Of a stretch of DNA of 64,000 nucleotides, positions 44,049 through 53,634 are shown piece after piece; the stretch's first letter is position 1, and each line of letters opens with the position of its first letter. The notes below the pieces were generated by a model. It had not been told where the DNA came from. It made no database searches and worked only from the letters and a program-made list of their open reading frames with translations. Both the position numbers and the translations under genes were made by a program. Source of the stretch: PALSA-278 sp963760285 (GTDB lineage: Bacteria; Acidobacteriota; Terriglobia; Acidiferrales; UBA7541); contig CAVXCI010000004.1 of the NCBI GenBank assembly GCA_963760285.1, positions 222,133 through 286,132 of the forward strand, in the 5' to 3' direction.

Positions 44049-44249
44049 TTACTTCTTTGCCGCTCTGTATTTTGCCCAACGTGCCCTCTGGGCCGCGGCG
44101 ATTTTCTGCCGCGCGGCGGCGGAAAGAATTCTCTTCTTCCCTTTTCTCCCGGAGCTGCCGCTGGCGATGCCCCCGAGAGCTTCTATCGCCCGATTGAGAC
44201 GGTCGCGTTGGTCAACCAACTGCTGAAGTGCTGCCTCGACATTTCCCAT
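44049..44249 (-). CDS. Small Ala/Arg/Lys-rich protein
   Basis: 66 residues from the ATG at 44249 (MGNVEAALQQLVDQRDRLNR), preceded by GGGGAG. The N-terminal half is a coiled-coil-like helix. The C-terminal half, RILSAAARQKIAAAQRARWA followed by KYRAAKK, resembles tails seen on small Acidobacteriota proteins and may bind nucleic acid; this is a guess from charge. Its position between the two fusion enzymes is probably incidental. Confidence 0.55.
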   Translation of the reverse strand: MGNVEAALQQLVDQRDRLNRAIEALGGIASGSSGRKGKKRILSAAARQKIAAAQRARWAKYRAAKK

Positions 44250-44598
44250 GTGTCTCCCCATAACTGGTGACGTTTAACTCCACCAGCAAGATAACTCGTT
44301 TGTTTGCTATTGTAAAGCCACTAAAATGAATTCCCCATGAACCCGTTTGTAATCGGCTGGTAGCTGCGCGTCTCGTACATACCTTCGCGAAGACTAGCCC
44401 AGCCCATTATCACCGTGTAGGGCGCATGTCCGCGCCTCCGCGTTCCATGCCCGCAAGAATAGGCCACCAGACACCCGCTGCCGGGGCGCATGCAGAACGA
44501 GCGTACGGTGCCCCCAGGAGGCGCTGAACCCATCCGTCCCGCTTGAACTGTTATCCTCCACTTCCAGGGCCGCAATCCCTGTGTTATAAACGCGCTGG
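44250..44598. other. Intergenic region between the small basic gene and the NagZ fusion
   Basis: About 350 bases. It should contain the promoters of both divergent genes; TTATAAAC at about 44583 is a possible -10 for the NagZ fusion. Short open frames here show no recognisable protein. Confidence 0.35.
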
Positions 44599-47541
44599 AT
44601 GCTCGCTCTTTCATTCACAGTCAAATCGCGCCGGAAATGCCCGCGATGGTTTATCCTGTTGCTTCTCCTGGTCCCCATGCCGACGCTCAGCCAGTCGCCC
44701 TCAACACAATCCGCCACCGCGCCACTCACTCCCGCCCAGCAAAAGTGGGTGGACGACACTTTTCGTCACTTGTCCCTCCGCGAAAAACTGGGCCAAATGC
44801 TCATGCCCGAATCCTATGGCGTTTTCACCCAGGCCGACAGCGCCGACTACCGCGACCTCGTCCGGCAGGTAGAGGAGGATCATGTCGGCGGCTTCATGGT
44901 GGGCGCGAAACGTTCCCCTCTGGGCGTGGAAGTCAGCCAGGCCTACCCCACAGCAGTTCTGATAAATGATATGCAGCGGCGAGCCGCCGTGCCGCTTTTT
45001 TTCGCCGCCGATTTTGAACAGGGCGCCGCCATGCGCATCGCCGAAGCCACGTCCTTCCCTTCGGCAATGGCCGTGGCTGCGGCCGGCCGTCTGGAAGACG
45101 CCCGCATTGTGGGCCGCATCACGGCTCTCGAAGCTCGAGCCATCGGAGTGAACTGGATCTTTGCGCCGGTCGCCGATGTAAACGTAAATCCCGATAATCC
45201 CATCATTAATATTCGTTCCTACGGCGAGGATCCTGCGCGCGTCGGTGAATTCGTCGCCCAGTTCGTAACTGGCGCGGAAGAAAATGGGGCCATGGCCACC
45301 GCCAAACATTTTCCCGGCCACGGCGACGTCAGCACCGATTCACATCTCGTCTTGCCCGTGGTTCCCGGCGATCGCCAGCGCCTGGAGACCGTCGAATGGG
45401 TTCCCTTCCGCGCCGCCATTGCCGCTGGCGTGGCCAGTATTATGACCGGCCACCTCGCCGTCCCGGCCATCGATGCGGACACAACCACGCCCGCCACGCT
45501 CTCGCCGAATATCCTGCAGGGAATTCTCCGCGATGAAATGGGTTTCCGCGGATTGATTGTTACCGATGCTCTCGATATGGCCGGCCTTTATTCGTCAACT
45601 TCCGGCGCGGCCTATTCACCCACGGAAGCCGCTGTCCGCGCGGCCATCGCTGGCGCGGACGTCCTTCTCATGCCGCCGGACACCGACGCCGCGCTCGCCG
45701 CTCTCGAAGCCGCCGTGCGCGACGGCCGCCTTCGGGAATCGCGCGTGGACGAATCCGTCCGCCGCATCCTCGCCGCCAAAGCCCGCCTGGTCCTCGGTGA
45801 ACATCCCCAGGTGGATTTGAATGCGCTCTCCGCCGAGTTGCAAAAGCCTGAATATCTCGCCGCCGCGCAGGACATCGCCGATCGCGGCGTAACTCTACTG
45901 CGTAACGGCGTCAATCTAATCCCCCTGGACCCCGCGAAGCCTGCGCGCGTCTTGCTTGTTGCTATTTCCAGCGACCCTGATCCCCTTCCCGGCGCCGATT
46001 TCGAAAAGGAATTGCGTTCCATCACCGATTCGCTCACCGTCCTCCGCGCCGACACGCATTTTGCTCCCGTCCGCGCTCTGCAACTTCCCTCGCTTGACTC
46101 CTACGACGTCGCCATCGTCGCCTTGTTCGTCCGCGTCTCGGATCGCAAAGGCACCGTCGGCCTGCCAGACGACGAAGCCGCGCTGGTGCAGCAATTTCTA
46201 TCCGGCACGAAGCCCGCGCTGGTGGCCTGCTTCGGCAATCCTTATCTGCTGGAACGCTTCCCCGCTGCCGCCACATGGATCACCGCGTTCAGCTCCGTGG
46301 GAGCATCCCAGCGCGCCGTCGCTCGCGCCCTGTATGGCCGCATTCCGATTCAGGGCACGATTCCCGTGAGCGTCCCCGGCGTTGCTCATCGCGGTGACGG
46401 TCTCCGCCTCGCCGCTCGCCCGGAAGCATTGCAGCCCGCTCCCGATTGGCTGGTTAAGGAATTGCAGCCCGTCTACGGACTGCTGGATCGCGGCGTGGCA
46501 AATCATTCCTTCCCCGGTGGAGTCCTCGCCGTGGGTTACCAAAATCAGCTGGCGCTGCATCCCTTCGGCCGGCTCACTTATAGCGACCAATCCCCCGTCG
46601 TCCGCGACGATACCCTCTACGATCTCGCTTCTCTCACCAAGCCGGTGGTCACCGCTACTGCCGTCATGCTGCTGGCCGAAGCCAAACGCATTGATCTTGA
46701 TGCCCCGGTTTCGCATTACCTCCCCGAATTTGCCTCCGGGCCGGACTCACCCCGCCGTCGGGAAGTAACTGTCCGCCAACTATTGCTCCACACTTCCGGC
46801 CTTCCCGCCCATCGCGAGTACTACGTAAACTCCAAAAATAAATCTGAGCTCCTCTCGCACATCTACGCCGAGCCCCTCACCGCCGCTCCCGGCGCGCGCG
46901 TGGAATATTCCGACCTCGGCTTCATCCTTCTGGGAGAAATTGTCGAGCGCGTCTCCGGCCAGTCCCTCGACTCCTTCGCCGCGCAGAATATCTTCAAACC
47001 GCTGGGAATGTCTCATTCGCAATTCAATCCGCCGGCTAATCTCCGCGCGTCTATCGCACCCACAGAGGAGAATCCCGCGTATCGCCACCGCCCCTTACAG
47101 GGCGAAGTGGACGACGACAACGCCTGGGCCATGGGCGGCGTCGCCGGACATGCCGGCCTGTTCTCCACCGCCGGCGATCTGGCCATTTTCGCGCAGATGA
47201 TGCTCAACGCTGGCGTCTACGGCGACCAGCGGCTGCTCGCCCGCGCCACCATTCAGGAATTCACTCGCCGTCAGAATTTTGCCGGCGACGCCCGCACCCT
47301 CGGCTGGGACGTCCCCACCCAACCGTCCTCTAGCGGCCGCTATTTCTCCGCGGACAGCTACGGCCACACCGGCTACACCGGCACTTCCATCTGGATTGAT
47401 CCCCAGCGCCAGTTGTTCGTCATCCTTTTGACCAACCGCGTCCATCCGGCTGCCACCAACGAAAAAATCCGCGACGTGCGCCCCGCGCTTCACGATGCCG
47501 TCATCGAATCCCTCGGCCTGGTGACTCTGGTCGCTCATTGA
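44599..47541 (+). CDS. Exported NagZ (GH3 beta-N-acetylglucosaminidase) fused to a C-terminal serine hydrolase
   Basis: 980 residues. A signal peptide (PRWFILLLLLVPMPTLSQS) directs export. Residues about 45-400 form a GH3 domain with the NagZ signature KHFPGHGDVSTDSH (236-249), whose Asp-His pair is the acid/base, and the nucleophile Asp323 in VTDALDMAGL. Residues 400-600 are the second GH3 alpha/beta domain, as in B. subtilis YbbD and in Bacteroidetes homologs. Residues about 620-980 are a beta-lactamase-type domain: SLTK (Ser678, Lys681), YSDLGF (770) and GHTGYTGTS. This domain is a paralog of the one fused to NamZ. The enzyme should remove GlcNAc from muropeptides and perhaps also cleave the stem peptide. 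The frame is intact. Confidence 0.9.
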   Translation: MLALSFTVKSRRKCPRWFILLLLLVPMPTLSQSPSTQSATAPLTPAQQKWVDDTFRHLSLREKLGQMLMPESYGVFTQADSADYRDLVRQVEEDHVGGFMVGAKRSPLGVEVSQAYPTAVLINDMQRRAAVPLFFAADFEQGAAMRIAEATSFPSAMAVAAAGRLEDARIVGRITALEARAIGVNWIFAPVADVNVNPDNPIINIRSYGEDPARVGEFVAQFVTGAEENGAMATAKHFPGHGDVSTDSHLVLPVVPGDRQRLETVEWVPFRAAIAAGVASIMTGHLAVPAIDADTTTPATLSPNILQGILRDEMGFRGLIVTDALDMAGLYSSTSGAAYSPTEAAVRAAIAGADVLLMPPDTDAALAALEAAVRDGRLRESRVDESVRRILAAKARLVLGEHPQVDLNALSAELQKPEYLAAAQDIADRGVTLLRNGVNLIPLDPAKPARVLLVAISSDPDPLPGADFEKELRSITDSLTVLRADTHFAPVRALQLPSLDSYDVAIVALFVRVSDRKGTVGLPDDEAALVQQFLSGTKPALVACFGNPYLLERFPAAATWITAFSSVGASQRAVARALYGRIPIQGTIPVSVPGVAHRGDGLRLAARPEALQPAPDWLVKELQPVYGLLDRGVANHSFPGGVLAVGYQNQLALHPFGRLTYSDQSPVVRDDTLYDLASLTKPVVTATAVMLLAEAKRIDLDAPVSHYLPEFASGPDSPRRREVTVRQLLLHTSGLPAHREYYVNSKNKSELLSHIYAEPLTAAPGARVEYSDLGFILLGEIVERVSGQSLDSFAAQNIFKPLGMSHSQFNPPANLRASIAPTEENPAYRHRPLQGEVDDDNAWAMGGVAGHAGLFSTAGDLAIFAQMMLNAGVYGDQRLLARATIQEFTRRQNFAGDARTLGWDVPTQPSSSGRYFSADSYGHTGYTGTSIWIDPQRQLFVILLTNRVHPAATNEKIRDVRPALHDAVIESLGLVTLVAH

Positions 47542-47636
47542 CGTCCGCGATTCCATCCCCGCGCCGCCGTTTCAGCCCCTCCAAAAAATCTTCCGCGAAT
47601 TCCAATCCCATGCGCTGCAAAACCCTCCGCGCCGGA

Positions 47637-47642
47637 TATAAT
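47637..47642 (+). promoter_or_regulatory. -10 box immediately before murQ
   Basis: TATAAT ends 8 bases before the GTG start of murQ, so transcription would begin at or within a base or two of the start codon. This predicts a leaderless or nearly leaderless message. No Shine-Dalgarno sequence is seen. The -35 region is unclear. Confidence 0.5.
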
Positions 47643-47650
47643 CGCTGGCG

Positions 47651-48553
47651 GTGAAAAAGCGCCCCTCCATTTCTCACGCCACTGAGCAGCGCCATCCCGC
47701 CTCTCGCAATCTGGATCGTCTCGATACCCGCGCCATCCTTCGCCGCATGAATCGCGAGGACACCCGCATCGCCGCCGCCGTTCGCGCGGAACTGCCCGCC
47801 ATCGCCCGTGCCGTTGACGCCATCGTTCGCGGCATCGCCTCTGGTGGCCGCCTTATATATGTAGGCGCGGGAACCAGCGGCCGTTTGGCCGTAATGGACG
47901 CCGCGGAATGTCCGCCCACCTTCGGCGTCGCCGCGAACACCGTTTGCGCCGTTCTTGCCGGCGGCCATCGCGCCTTGCGCGGCGCGGTGGAAGACGCCGA
48001 AGACAGTTTTGACCAGGGCGCGCATGACCTCGCCGCCTTGCGCGTCGGACCGCGTGACACCGTTGTCTGCCTCGCCGCTAGCGGCGAGACGCCCTACCCT
48101 CGCGGCGCGATGCGTTATGCCCGCCGCCGTGGCGCGGTCGCTGTCGCCATCACCGCCAATCCCGAGTCTTCCCTGGCGCGCCTGGCGCACATCGCCATCG
48201 TCCCGCGCACCGGCCCGGAACTGGTTGCCGGCTCCACGCGCCTGAAAGCCGGCACCGCGCAGAAAATGGTTCTCAACATGCTCTCTACCGCCGCGATGGT
48301 TCGTCTCGGCCATGTGTACGACAACTGGATGATTGATGTGGCGTTGACCAATCAGAAGTTGCGCGCCCGCGCCTGCCGCATTCTGGAGCAGGCCGCCGGC
48401 GTATCGCCGTCTGCCGCGGCACACGCACTGCGTCAATCGCACAACAACGCCCGCGTGGCGCTGGTCATGCTGAAGAAACGCGTGAAACCGGCGGAAGCAC
48501 GCCGCCGCCTGGAGATGATGCGCGGAAATTTGCGCGCCGCGCTGGGCGAATAG
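47651..48553 (+). CDS. murQ: N-acetylmuramic acid 6-phosphate etherase
   Basis: 300 residues with a GTG start. Family blocks are TEQRHPASRNLDRLDT at the N-terminus, RLIYVGAGTSGRLAVMDAAE then CPPTFG (SIS domain, sugar-phosphate binding), CLAASGETPYPRGAM, and the C-terminal UBA-like helical part (ARACRILEQAAGVSP). MurQ removes D-lactate from MurNAc-6-phosphate to give GlcNAc-6-phosphate in the cytoplasm. This is the committed step of MurNAc recycling. The substrate would be made by the kinase at 36311-37294 or by a phosphotransferase elsewhere. The gene follows the NagZ fusion, as murQ and nagZ do in the B. subtilis operon, and precedes murA. No MurR-type regulator is seen. Confidence 0.92.
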   Translation: MKKRPSISHATEQRHPASRNLDRLDTRAILRRMNREDTRIAAAVRAELPAIARAVDAIVRGIASGGRLIYVGAGTSGRLAVMDAAECPPTFGVAANTVCAVLAGGHRALRGAVEDAEDSFDQGAHDLAALRVGPRDTVVCLAASGETPYPRGAMRYARRRGAVAVAITANPESSLARLAHIAIVPRTGPELVAGSTRLKAGTAQKMVLNMLSTAAMVRLGHVYDNWMIDVALTNQKLRARACRILEQAAGVSPSAAAHALRQSHNNARVALVMLKKRVKPAEARRRLEMMRGNLRAALGE

Positions 48554-48589
48554 CGCGCGTCAAAAAACAAAGCACGCAAAAGGACATTA

Positions 48590-49894
48590 ATGGACCAATT
48601 CCGCATTCAGGGTGGGCGCCGTTTGGAAGGCTCCATCGCCATCGGCGGCGCGAAAAATGCCGCGCTCCCGGCCATGACCCTGGCTCTGCTCACCAGCGAG
48701 CCGCTCACGCTCCACAATGTCCCCAACGTGCGTGACATTCACACCATGGCTCGCCTGCTGGAGCACATGCGGGCCCGCGTTTCCCGTTCGCCCTCGGACC
48801 CGCATTCCCTCACTATCGAAGCCCGCGAAATTTCCCACGGCGAAGCGCCTTATGATCTCGTCAAAACCATGCGTGCTTCCATCCTCACTCTCGGACCGCT
48901 CCTCGCCCGTTCCGGCTATGCCCGCGTCTCTCTGCCCGGCGGCTGCGCCATCGGTGCGCGTCCCGTGGACCTGCACATCCGCGCGCTGGAAAAAATGGGA
49001 GCGAGCATTTCACTGGACCACGGCTATGTGGAAGCCCGCGCGGAACGTCTCCACGGCGCGGAAATTTCCTTCGACAAAATCACTGTCACGGGAACGGAAA
49101 ACATCATGGCCGCCGCCGCCCTCGCCGATGGCGAGACAATTTTATTGAACGCCGCGCGGGAGCCTGAAGTCGTTGACTGCGCCAACCTGCTGAATCGCAT
49201 GGGCGCGAGGATTGAAGGCGCGGGCACGCCTGCCATCCGCATTCGTGGTGTTGCGTCTCTCCACGGCGCGGAGCACACCGTCATTCCTGACCGCATCGAG
49301 ACCGGAACTTTCCTCGTCGCCGCCGCCATCACCGCCGGTGACGTGCTCCTCACCGGATGCGCTCCCGAACATCTCGCCGCGGTCATCAGCAAACTGGCCA
49401 CCTGCGGCGTGGAAATCCGTTCCGATGCCCCCGGCCAGCTGCGCGTGCGCGCCGGTGAGCGCCTCGTCCCGCGCGACATCGCCACTGAGGAGTATCCCGG
49501 CTTCCCCACGGACATGCAGGCGCAATACATGGCTCTGGCCACCCAGGCCGACGGCGCTTCCGCCATCACTGAGACCATCTTCGAAAACCGCTTTCTCCAC
49601 GCCAGCGAAATGGTCCGCATGGGCGCGGACATCGCCATCTCCGGCAATCAGGCCATCGTTCGCGGACGCACTCCTCTTGTCGGCGCGCGCGTGATCGCCT
49701 CCGACCTGCGCGCCAGCGCCTCGCTGGTCCTCGCCGGCCTCGCCGCCAGCAATACCACCTGGATTGACCGTGTCTATCACATTGACCGCGGCTACGAGCA
49801 CATTGAGGACAAGCTCCGCGCCGTCGGCGCCCGCATCGAGCGCCTTACCGCAGCCCAGTCCGCCTCCGCCACCTCCACCCTCTCACAAAAATAA
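48590..49894 (+). CDS. murA: UDP-N-acetylglucosamine 1-carboxyvinyltransferase
   Basis: 434 residues with an EPT inside-out alpha/beta-barrel fold. Key residues are Lys22 in GGAKNAALPAM, the catalytic Cys119 in LPGGCAIGARPVDLHI (the fosfomycin target) and Arg/Asp elements in EYPGFPTDMQAQYMAL. MurA transfers enolpyruvate from PEP to UDP-GlcNAc, the first committed step in peptidoglycan synthesis. It starts 36 bases after murQ and is probably co-transcribed, which places recycling and new synthesis on one message. A His-rich C-terminal region is absent; the end is Ser/Thr-rich. Whether a second murA exists elsewhere cannot be seen. Confidence 0.93.
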   Translation: MDQFRIQGGRRLEGSIAIGGAKNAALPAMTLALLTSEPLTLHNVPNVRDIHTMARLLEHMRARVSRSPSDPHSLTIEAREISHGEAPYDLVKTMRASILTLGPLLARSGYARVSLPGGCAIGARPVDLHIRALEKMGASISLDHGYVEARAERLHGAEISFDKITVTGTENIMAAAALADGETILLNAAREPEVVDCANLLNRMGARIEGAGTPAIRIRGVASLHGAEHTVIPDRIETGTFLVAAAITAGDVLLTGCAPEHLAAVISKLATCGVEIRSDAPGQLRVRAGERLVPRDIATEEYPGFPTDMQAQYMALATQADGASAITETIFENRFLHASEMVRMGADIAISGNQAIVRGRTPLVGARVIASDLRASASLVLAGLAASNTTWIDRVYHIDRGYEHIEDKLRAVGARIERLTAAQSASATSTLSQK

Positions 49895-49980
49895 AAAGAA
49901 GCCGCTTGAGAACAGGGATACTGACGCCGACGGGTGTATAGTCGGCATATATTCCTCAAACTCCAAACGCTGGAGAGACC

Positions 49981-51177
49981 ATGAGCAACTTCGCAAGGGC
50001 CATTACCATTCTCGCCATCATTGTTGCCGTGGCGTTGTGCGCGCCTGGGCCGGGCGCTTCATCTGAACACTTCGTCGTGGCCAATGACAACATTTACAAT
50101 GGCAACAACACGGCGGCGATTCTCAAGCTGGGAGGGACGCGGGCCGATCCCACGCTTCCCGTGCTCAAATCCTTGCGGACCGGCGTCGCCACTCGTCCAG
50201 GGGTGCCTGCCGTGCCCAGCATTCAACTGGTCCACTCTGGTGCGAATTTCTGCATCTTCGCCGGCGATGCGGTTCTCAACGGAAACGAGATTAGCTCCTT
50301 CATCTACCCCGGATTGACGTTGGTGAACAACTATTCGGACCCCCAGGTGCCCAATAGCGATGGCGGGGCTATCGTGGTGGCAGCAGGGAGCCTGCTGATT
50401 GCGGGCTATGGCGATGGCAGCACGTATCTGGGCTACATCGCAGTGTGGAAGATTGGGGATGGTTGCACCCTTGCCCTCGTGAACACATATTCGACCTTCA
50501 TCTATCTTAACGCAATGGCTGTCACGCCAGATGGCAACACCTTGCTCGTGTCTTATACCGATCGCCCGCAAGTGGATTCGTTCTCCATTGATCCGGACGG
50601 AACGCTGACTGAGCACGGTCCTTTCGGGAGCGACGGAATAATGGCCTTCGGTGTGGACATCACTGCGGACAGTCAATACGCGATTTTCAATGTGCAATCG
50701 GACAATTATCCCGAGACGTATTTGGAAGTGGAGGTCTATCACATCAATTCCGAAGGCTCGCTTACAGGTGCGGGAATTTTTGGCGACGGCGAGCTGGGTG
50801 AGTTTTTACCGGGGTTTTTCATCCGGCTAAGTCCCAACGAGAAATTTCTCTTCGCCAGTGCGGGCAATGCAGACGATCCACAGATTGTTTCGTTGAATTT
50901 CAGCGAGAGCCCGCTCGACATAACCTATAATGGATGCCACACGAGGCTGAGAACCGCTCCCGTTTATTCTGGACTAATGGCGACTGTGTCCCCATCGGGT
51001 TCAGGCGAAGGTCTTTACGTTGCCGAGTACGGGAATCCCGTTGGCGCGGCGGCCCTTCTTAGAATCAATCCTTCGACGGGGTGCACGACCGAAGTTAACG
51101 GATCTCCCTACGCTGTAGATAACTCACCTTACGCGAAGCTGAACTCGTTGGCCGTCTGGCCGCCAAGACCTTTCTAA
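49981..51177 (+). CDS. Exported lactonase-like beta-propeller protein (paralog of 990-2177)
   Basis: 398 residues with GGAGAG upstream of the ATG. A signal peptide (AITILAIIVAVALCAPGPGA) precedes a short block SSEHFVVANDNIYNGNNTAA that matches the paralog (SSENFVVTNNNNVYIDNTGT). Propeller blades follow (VTPDGNTLLVSYTDRPQVDS, ITADSQYAIFNV, LSPNEKFLFASAGN). Both proteins have one near-identical stretch (QVDSFSIDPDGTL versus PVDSFSIGPNGVL) and end in WPPRPF. The substrate or ligand is unknown. The gene follows murA by 87 bases and is convergent with pnp. Confidence 0.72.
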   Translation: MSNFARAITILAIIVAVALCAPGPGASSEHFVVANDNIYNGNNTAAILKLGGTRADPTLPVLKSLRTGVATRPGVPAVPSIQLVHSGANFCIFAGDAVLNGNEISSFIYPGLTLVNNYSDPQVPNSDGGAIVVAAGSLLIAGYGDGSTYLGYIAVWKIGDGCTLALVNTYSTFIYLNAMAVTPDGNTLLVSYTDRPQVDSFSIDPDGTLTEHGPFGSDGIMAFGVDITADSQYAIFNVQSDNYPETYLEVEVYHINSEGSLTGAGIFGDGELGEFLPGFFIRLSPNEKFLFASAGNADDPQIVSLNFSESPLDITYNGCHTRLRTAPVYSGLMATVSPSGSGEGLYVAEYGNPVGAAALLRINPSTGCTTEVNGSPYAVDNSPYAKLNSLAVWPPRPF

Positions 51178-51213
51178 GAACACACGTGGGCCTTAAGGTC
51201 GGGGCATCCTACA

Positions 51214-51244
51214 ATAAAAAAGGGGAGGCATCCATCGCCTCCCC
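51214..51244 (-). terminator. Terminator of the rpsO-pnp operon, possibly bidirectional
   Basis: GGGGAGGC and GCCTCCCC form an 8-bp perfect stem with a 7-base loop. On the minus strand the stem is followed by TTTTTTA, on the plus strand by TTCCTTCTTT. It lies between the converging propeller gene and pnp. Confidence 0.8.
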
Positions 51245-51269
51245 TTCCTTCTTTGCCTTTTGCCGCTGC

Positions 51270-53404
51270 TTATTCCTGCGGCGGGCCTTCCGGCTTGTTG
51301 CTTTTCGCGCTGCTCGCGCAGGATGGCCTTGCGGCTCAGCTTGATTTTGTTGCCCTCGATGCCCAGCACTTTCACCAGCACCTGGTCGCCTTCCTTCAGC
51401 TCGTCGCGAACGGCGCGGATGCGCTGCTCGGAAATTTCGCTGATGTGCAGCAATCCGTCGGTGCCGGGGAAGATTTCGACGAACGCGCCGAACTCCGCCA
51501 GCCGGACCACTTTGCCGAGATAGGTCTTGCCGATCTCCGCCGTCGCGGTCACGTCGCGAATCATCTTCAACGCCGTCTCCGCCGATTTGCCGTCGGCGGC
51601 GAAGACGTGCACCTTGCCGTCTTCCATCACGTCGATCTTCGTGCCGGTTTCCTCGGTGATGGCGCGGATTTTCTTTCCGCCCGGGCCGATCAGGTCGCGA
51701 ATCTTGTCCACGGGAATACTCAGCGAATAGAGATGCGGCGCATACGGCGAAATTTCCGCGCGTGGCGTGGAGATGGTCTGCGTCCATGATGTCCAGAATC
51801 TGCGAGCCGCGCCTTCTCGCGCCTGCGCCAGCGCTTCCCGCATCATGGGAATGCTGACGCCGCCCACTTTGATGTCCATCTGCAGCGCCGTGATTCCGTC
51901 GCGCGTGCCGGCCACTTTGAAATCCATGTCGCCGTAGTGATCTTCCGCGCCCGCGATATCCGTGAGAATGCGAATATTTATCGCCTTCCACCACCAGGCC
52001 CATGGCGATGCCCGCGCACGCCGCCTGCATGCGGCACGCCCGCATCCATCAGCGCCAGCGACGCGCCGCACACCGTGGCCATCGAGGACGAGCCGTTCGA
52101 CTCCAGAATGTCGGACACCAGCCGCATGGCGTACGGAAAATCCTCTTCCGACGGAAGCAGGTTCAACAGCGCGCGTTCGGCCAGCGCGCCGTGCCCGATC
52201 TCGCGCCGCCCCGGCCCGCGCAACGAATTTCACTTCGCCCACGCTGAACGGCGGAAAGTTGTAGTGCAGCATGAAGCGCTTGAACGATTCTTCCTCAAAC
52301 AGCAGGTCCAGCCGCTGCTTGTCTTCCTTGGTGCCCAGCGTCAGCGTGGCCAGCGCCTGCGTTTCGCCGCGCGTGAAGAGCGCCGAGCCGTGCACTCGCG
52401 GCAGCAGTCCCACTTCGCAGGTGATTTTGCGAATCTGGTCGAACGCCCGCGCGTCGGGACGCGGCGTTTGCATCACCACGTCGTCGCGGAAGAAGCGCTC
52501 GCGCAGCCGCTCAAACGCCCGCATCGCCAGCTTGCGCTTGTCTTCATCTTCTTCGGGAATCGTCCGCCTTGATTTCCTTCTCGATGGCCGCCACCAGCGC
52601 GTAGCTTTCCATCTTGGGATGCTTGGCGGTATCCAGCGCGTCGTGCAGCCGCTCGCCGTATTTCTTTTCGATTTCCTTGGCACAGCGCTTCGTCAAACGG
52701 CGGCGGCGTCGACCGTCGCTTCGTCGGGCTTGATCTTGTCGTGCAGCTGCGTGAATCGCCGCGATGATCTTGCGGACCTCGCTCGTGTCCGAACGCCAGC
52801 GCTTCCACCACTGTCTCTTCGGAAACTTCCAGCGCGCCGGCTTCCACCATCACGATGGCTTCATCCGTCCCCGCCACCACGATATTCAGCTGGCTGGTCT
52901 TCTGCTCCGCCACCGTGGGATTCACCACCAGTTTTCCGTCCAGCAATCCCACGCGCACCGCCGCAATCGGATTCGTGAACGGAATGTTCGGAGCAATACA
53001 GCGCCGCTGAAGCCGCCGTCACCCCGATCACGTCGGGATCATTTTCGCTGTCGGCGGAAAGCACCATGGCCATGATTTGCGTTTCCTGCGCCCAGCCTTC
53101 CGGGAACAGCGGCCGCAACGGCCGGTCAATCATGCCGCGAAGTGAGAATTTCACGCTCCGAAGGCCGCCCTTCGCGCTTGAAAAATCCGCCGGGAATTTT
53201 TCCCGCCGAATAGGTGTATTCGCGGTAATCCACGGTCAGCGGCAAAAAATCCTTGTCCGTGGCGCGGCTATCCATGCAAGCCGTCGCCAGCACCACCGTA
53301 TCGCCATAGCGCGCCAGCACCGAGCCTTGCGCCTGCTTGGCCAAACGGCCCGATTCAAATATCAGCGGTCGCCCGCCTACATCCACAGTCACTTCATGAG
53401 CCAT
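51270..53404 (-). CDS. pnp: Polyribonucleotide nucleotidyltransferase, reading frame broken by many indels
   Basis: All parts are present but spread over three frames. They are the first RNase PH domain (VTVDVGGRPLIFESGRLAKQ, AGKIPGGFFKREGRPSEREI), its continuation (DRPLRPLFPEGWAQETQIMA, LLDGKLVVNPT), the second RNase PH domain (VGLLPRVHGSALFTRGETQA, DILESNGSSSMATVCGASLA), KH (DLIGPGGKKIRAITEETG) and S1 (KTYLGKVVRLAEFGAFVEIF). I choose the TAA at 51270 as the true end (KPEGPPQE), which gives about 711 codons, the normal length. Breaks I resolved are nearly all single extra bases, for example near 53132, 52790, 52754, 52568 and 52028. PNPase degrades RNA from the 3' end and is partner to rpsO in a conserved operon. 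Confidence 0.88.
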
Positions 53405-53634
53405 ATCTTTAGTTTCCTCCGCGCCGGGGCCAATCGTGGCCGCGGCGCATTCGCAATTATGGGACGTCAGTCCCAGGTCGTCGTCAGATAGGGATAAACA
53501 GCAATGGAAGGAAAATCAGCGATCCTGCCAAATATTGCTTCCAGCGGTTCTGATGGGGGTGACGTAAGTGGCGTCCGGCTGCTCTTTTCGCGCTCTGCCG
53601 TTGCGTCCTGGTTCGCCGGGACGCGTTTCGCCGT

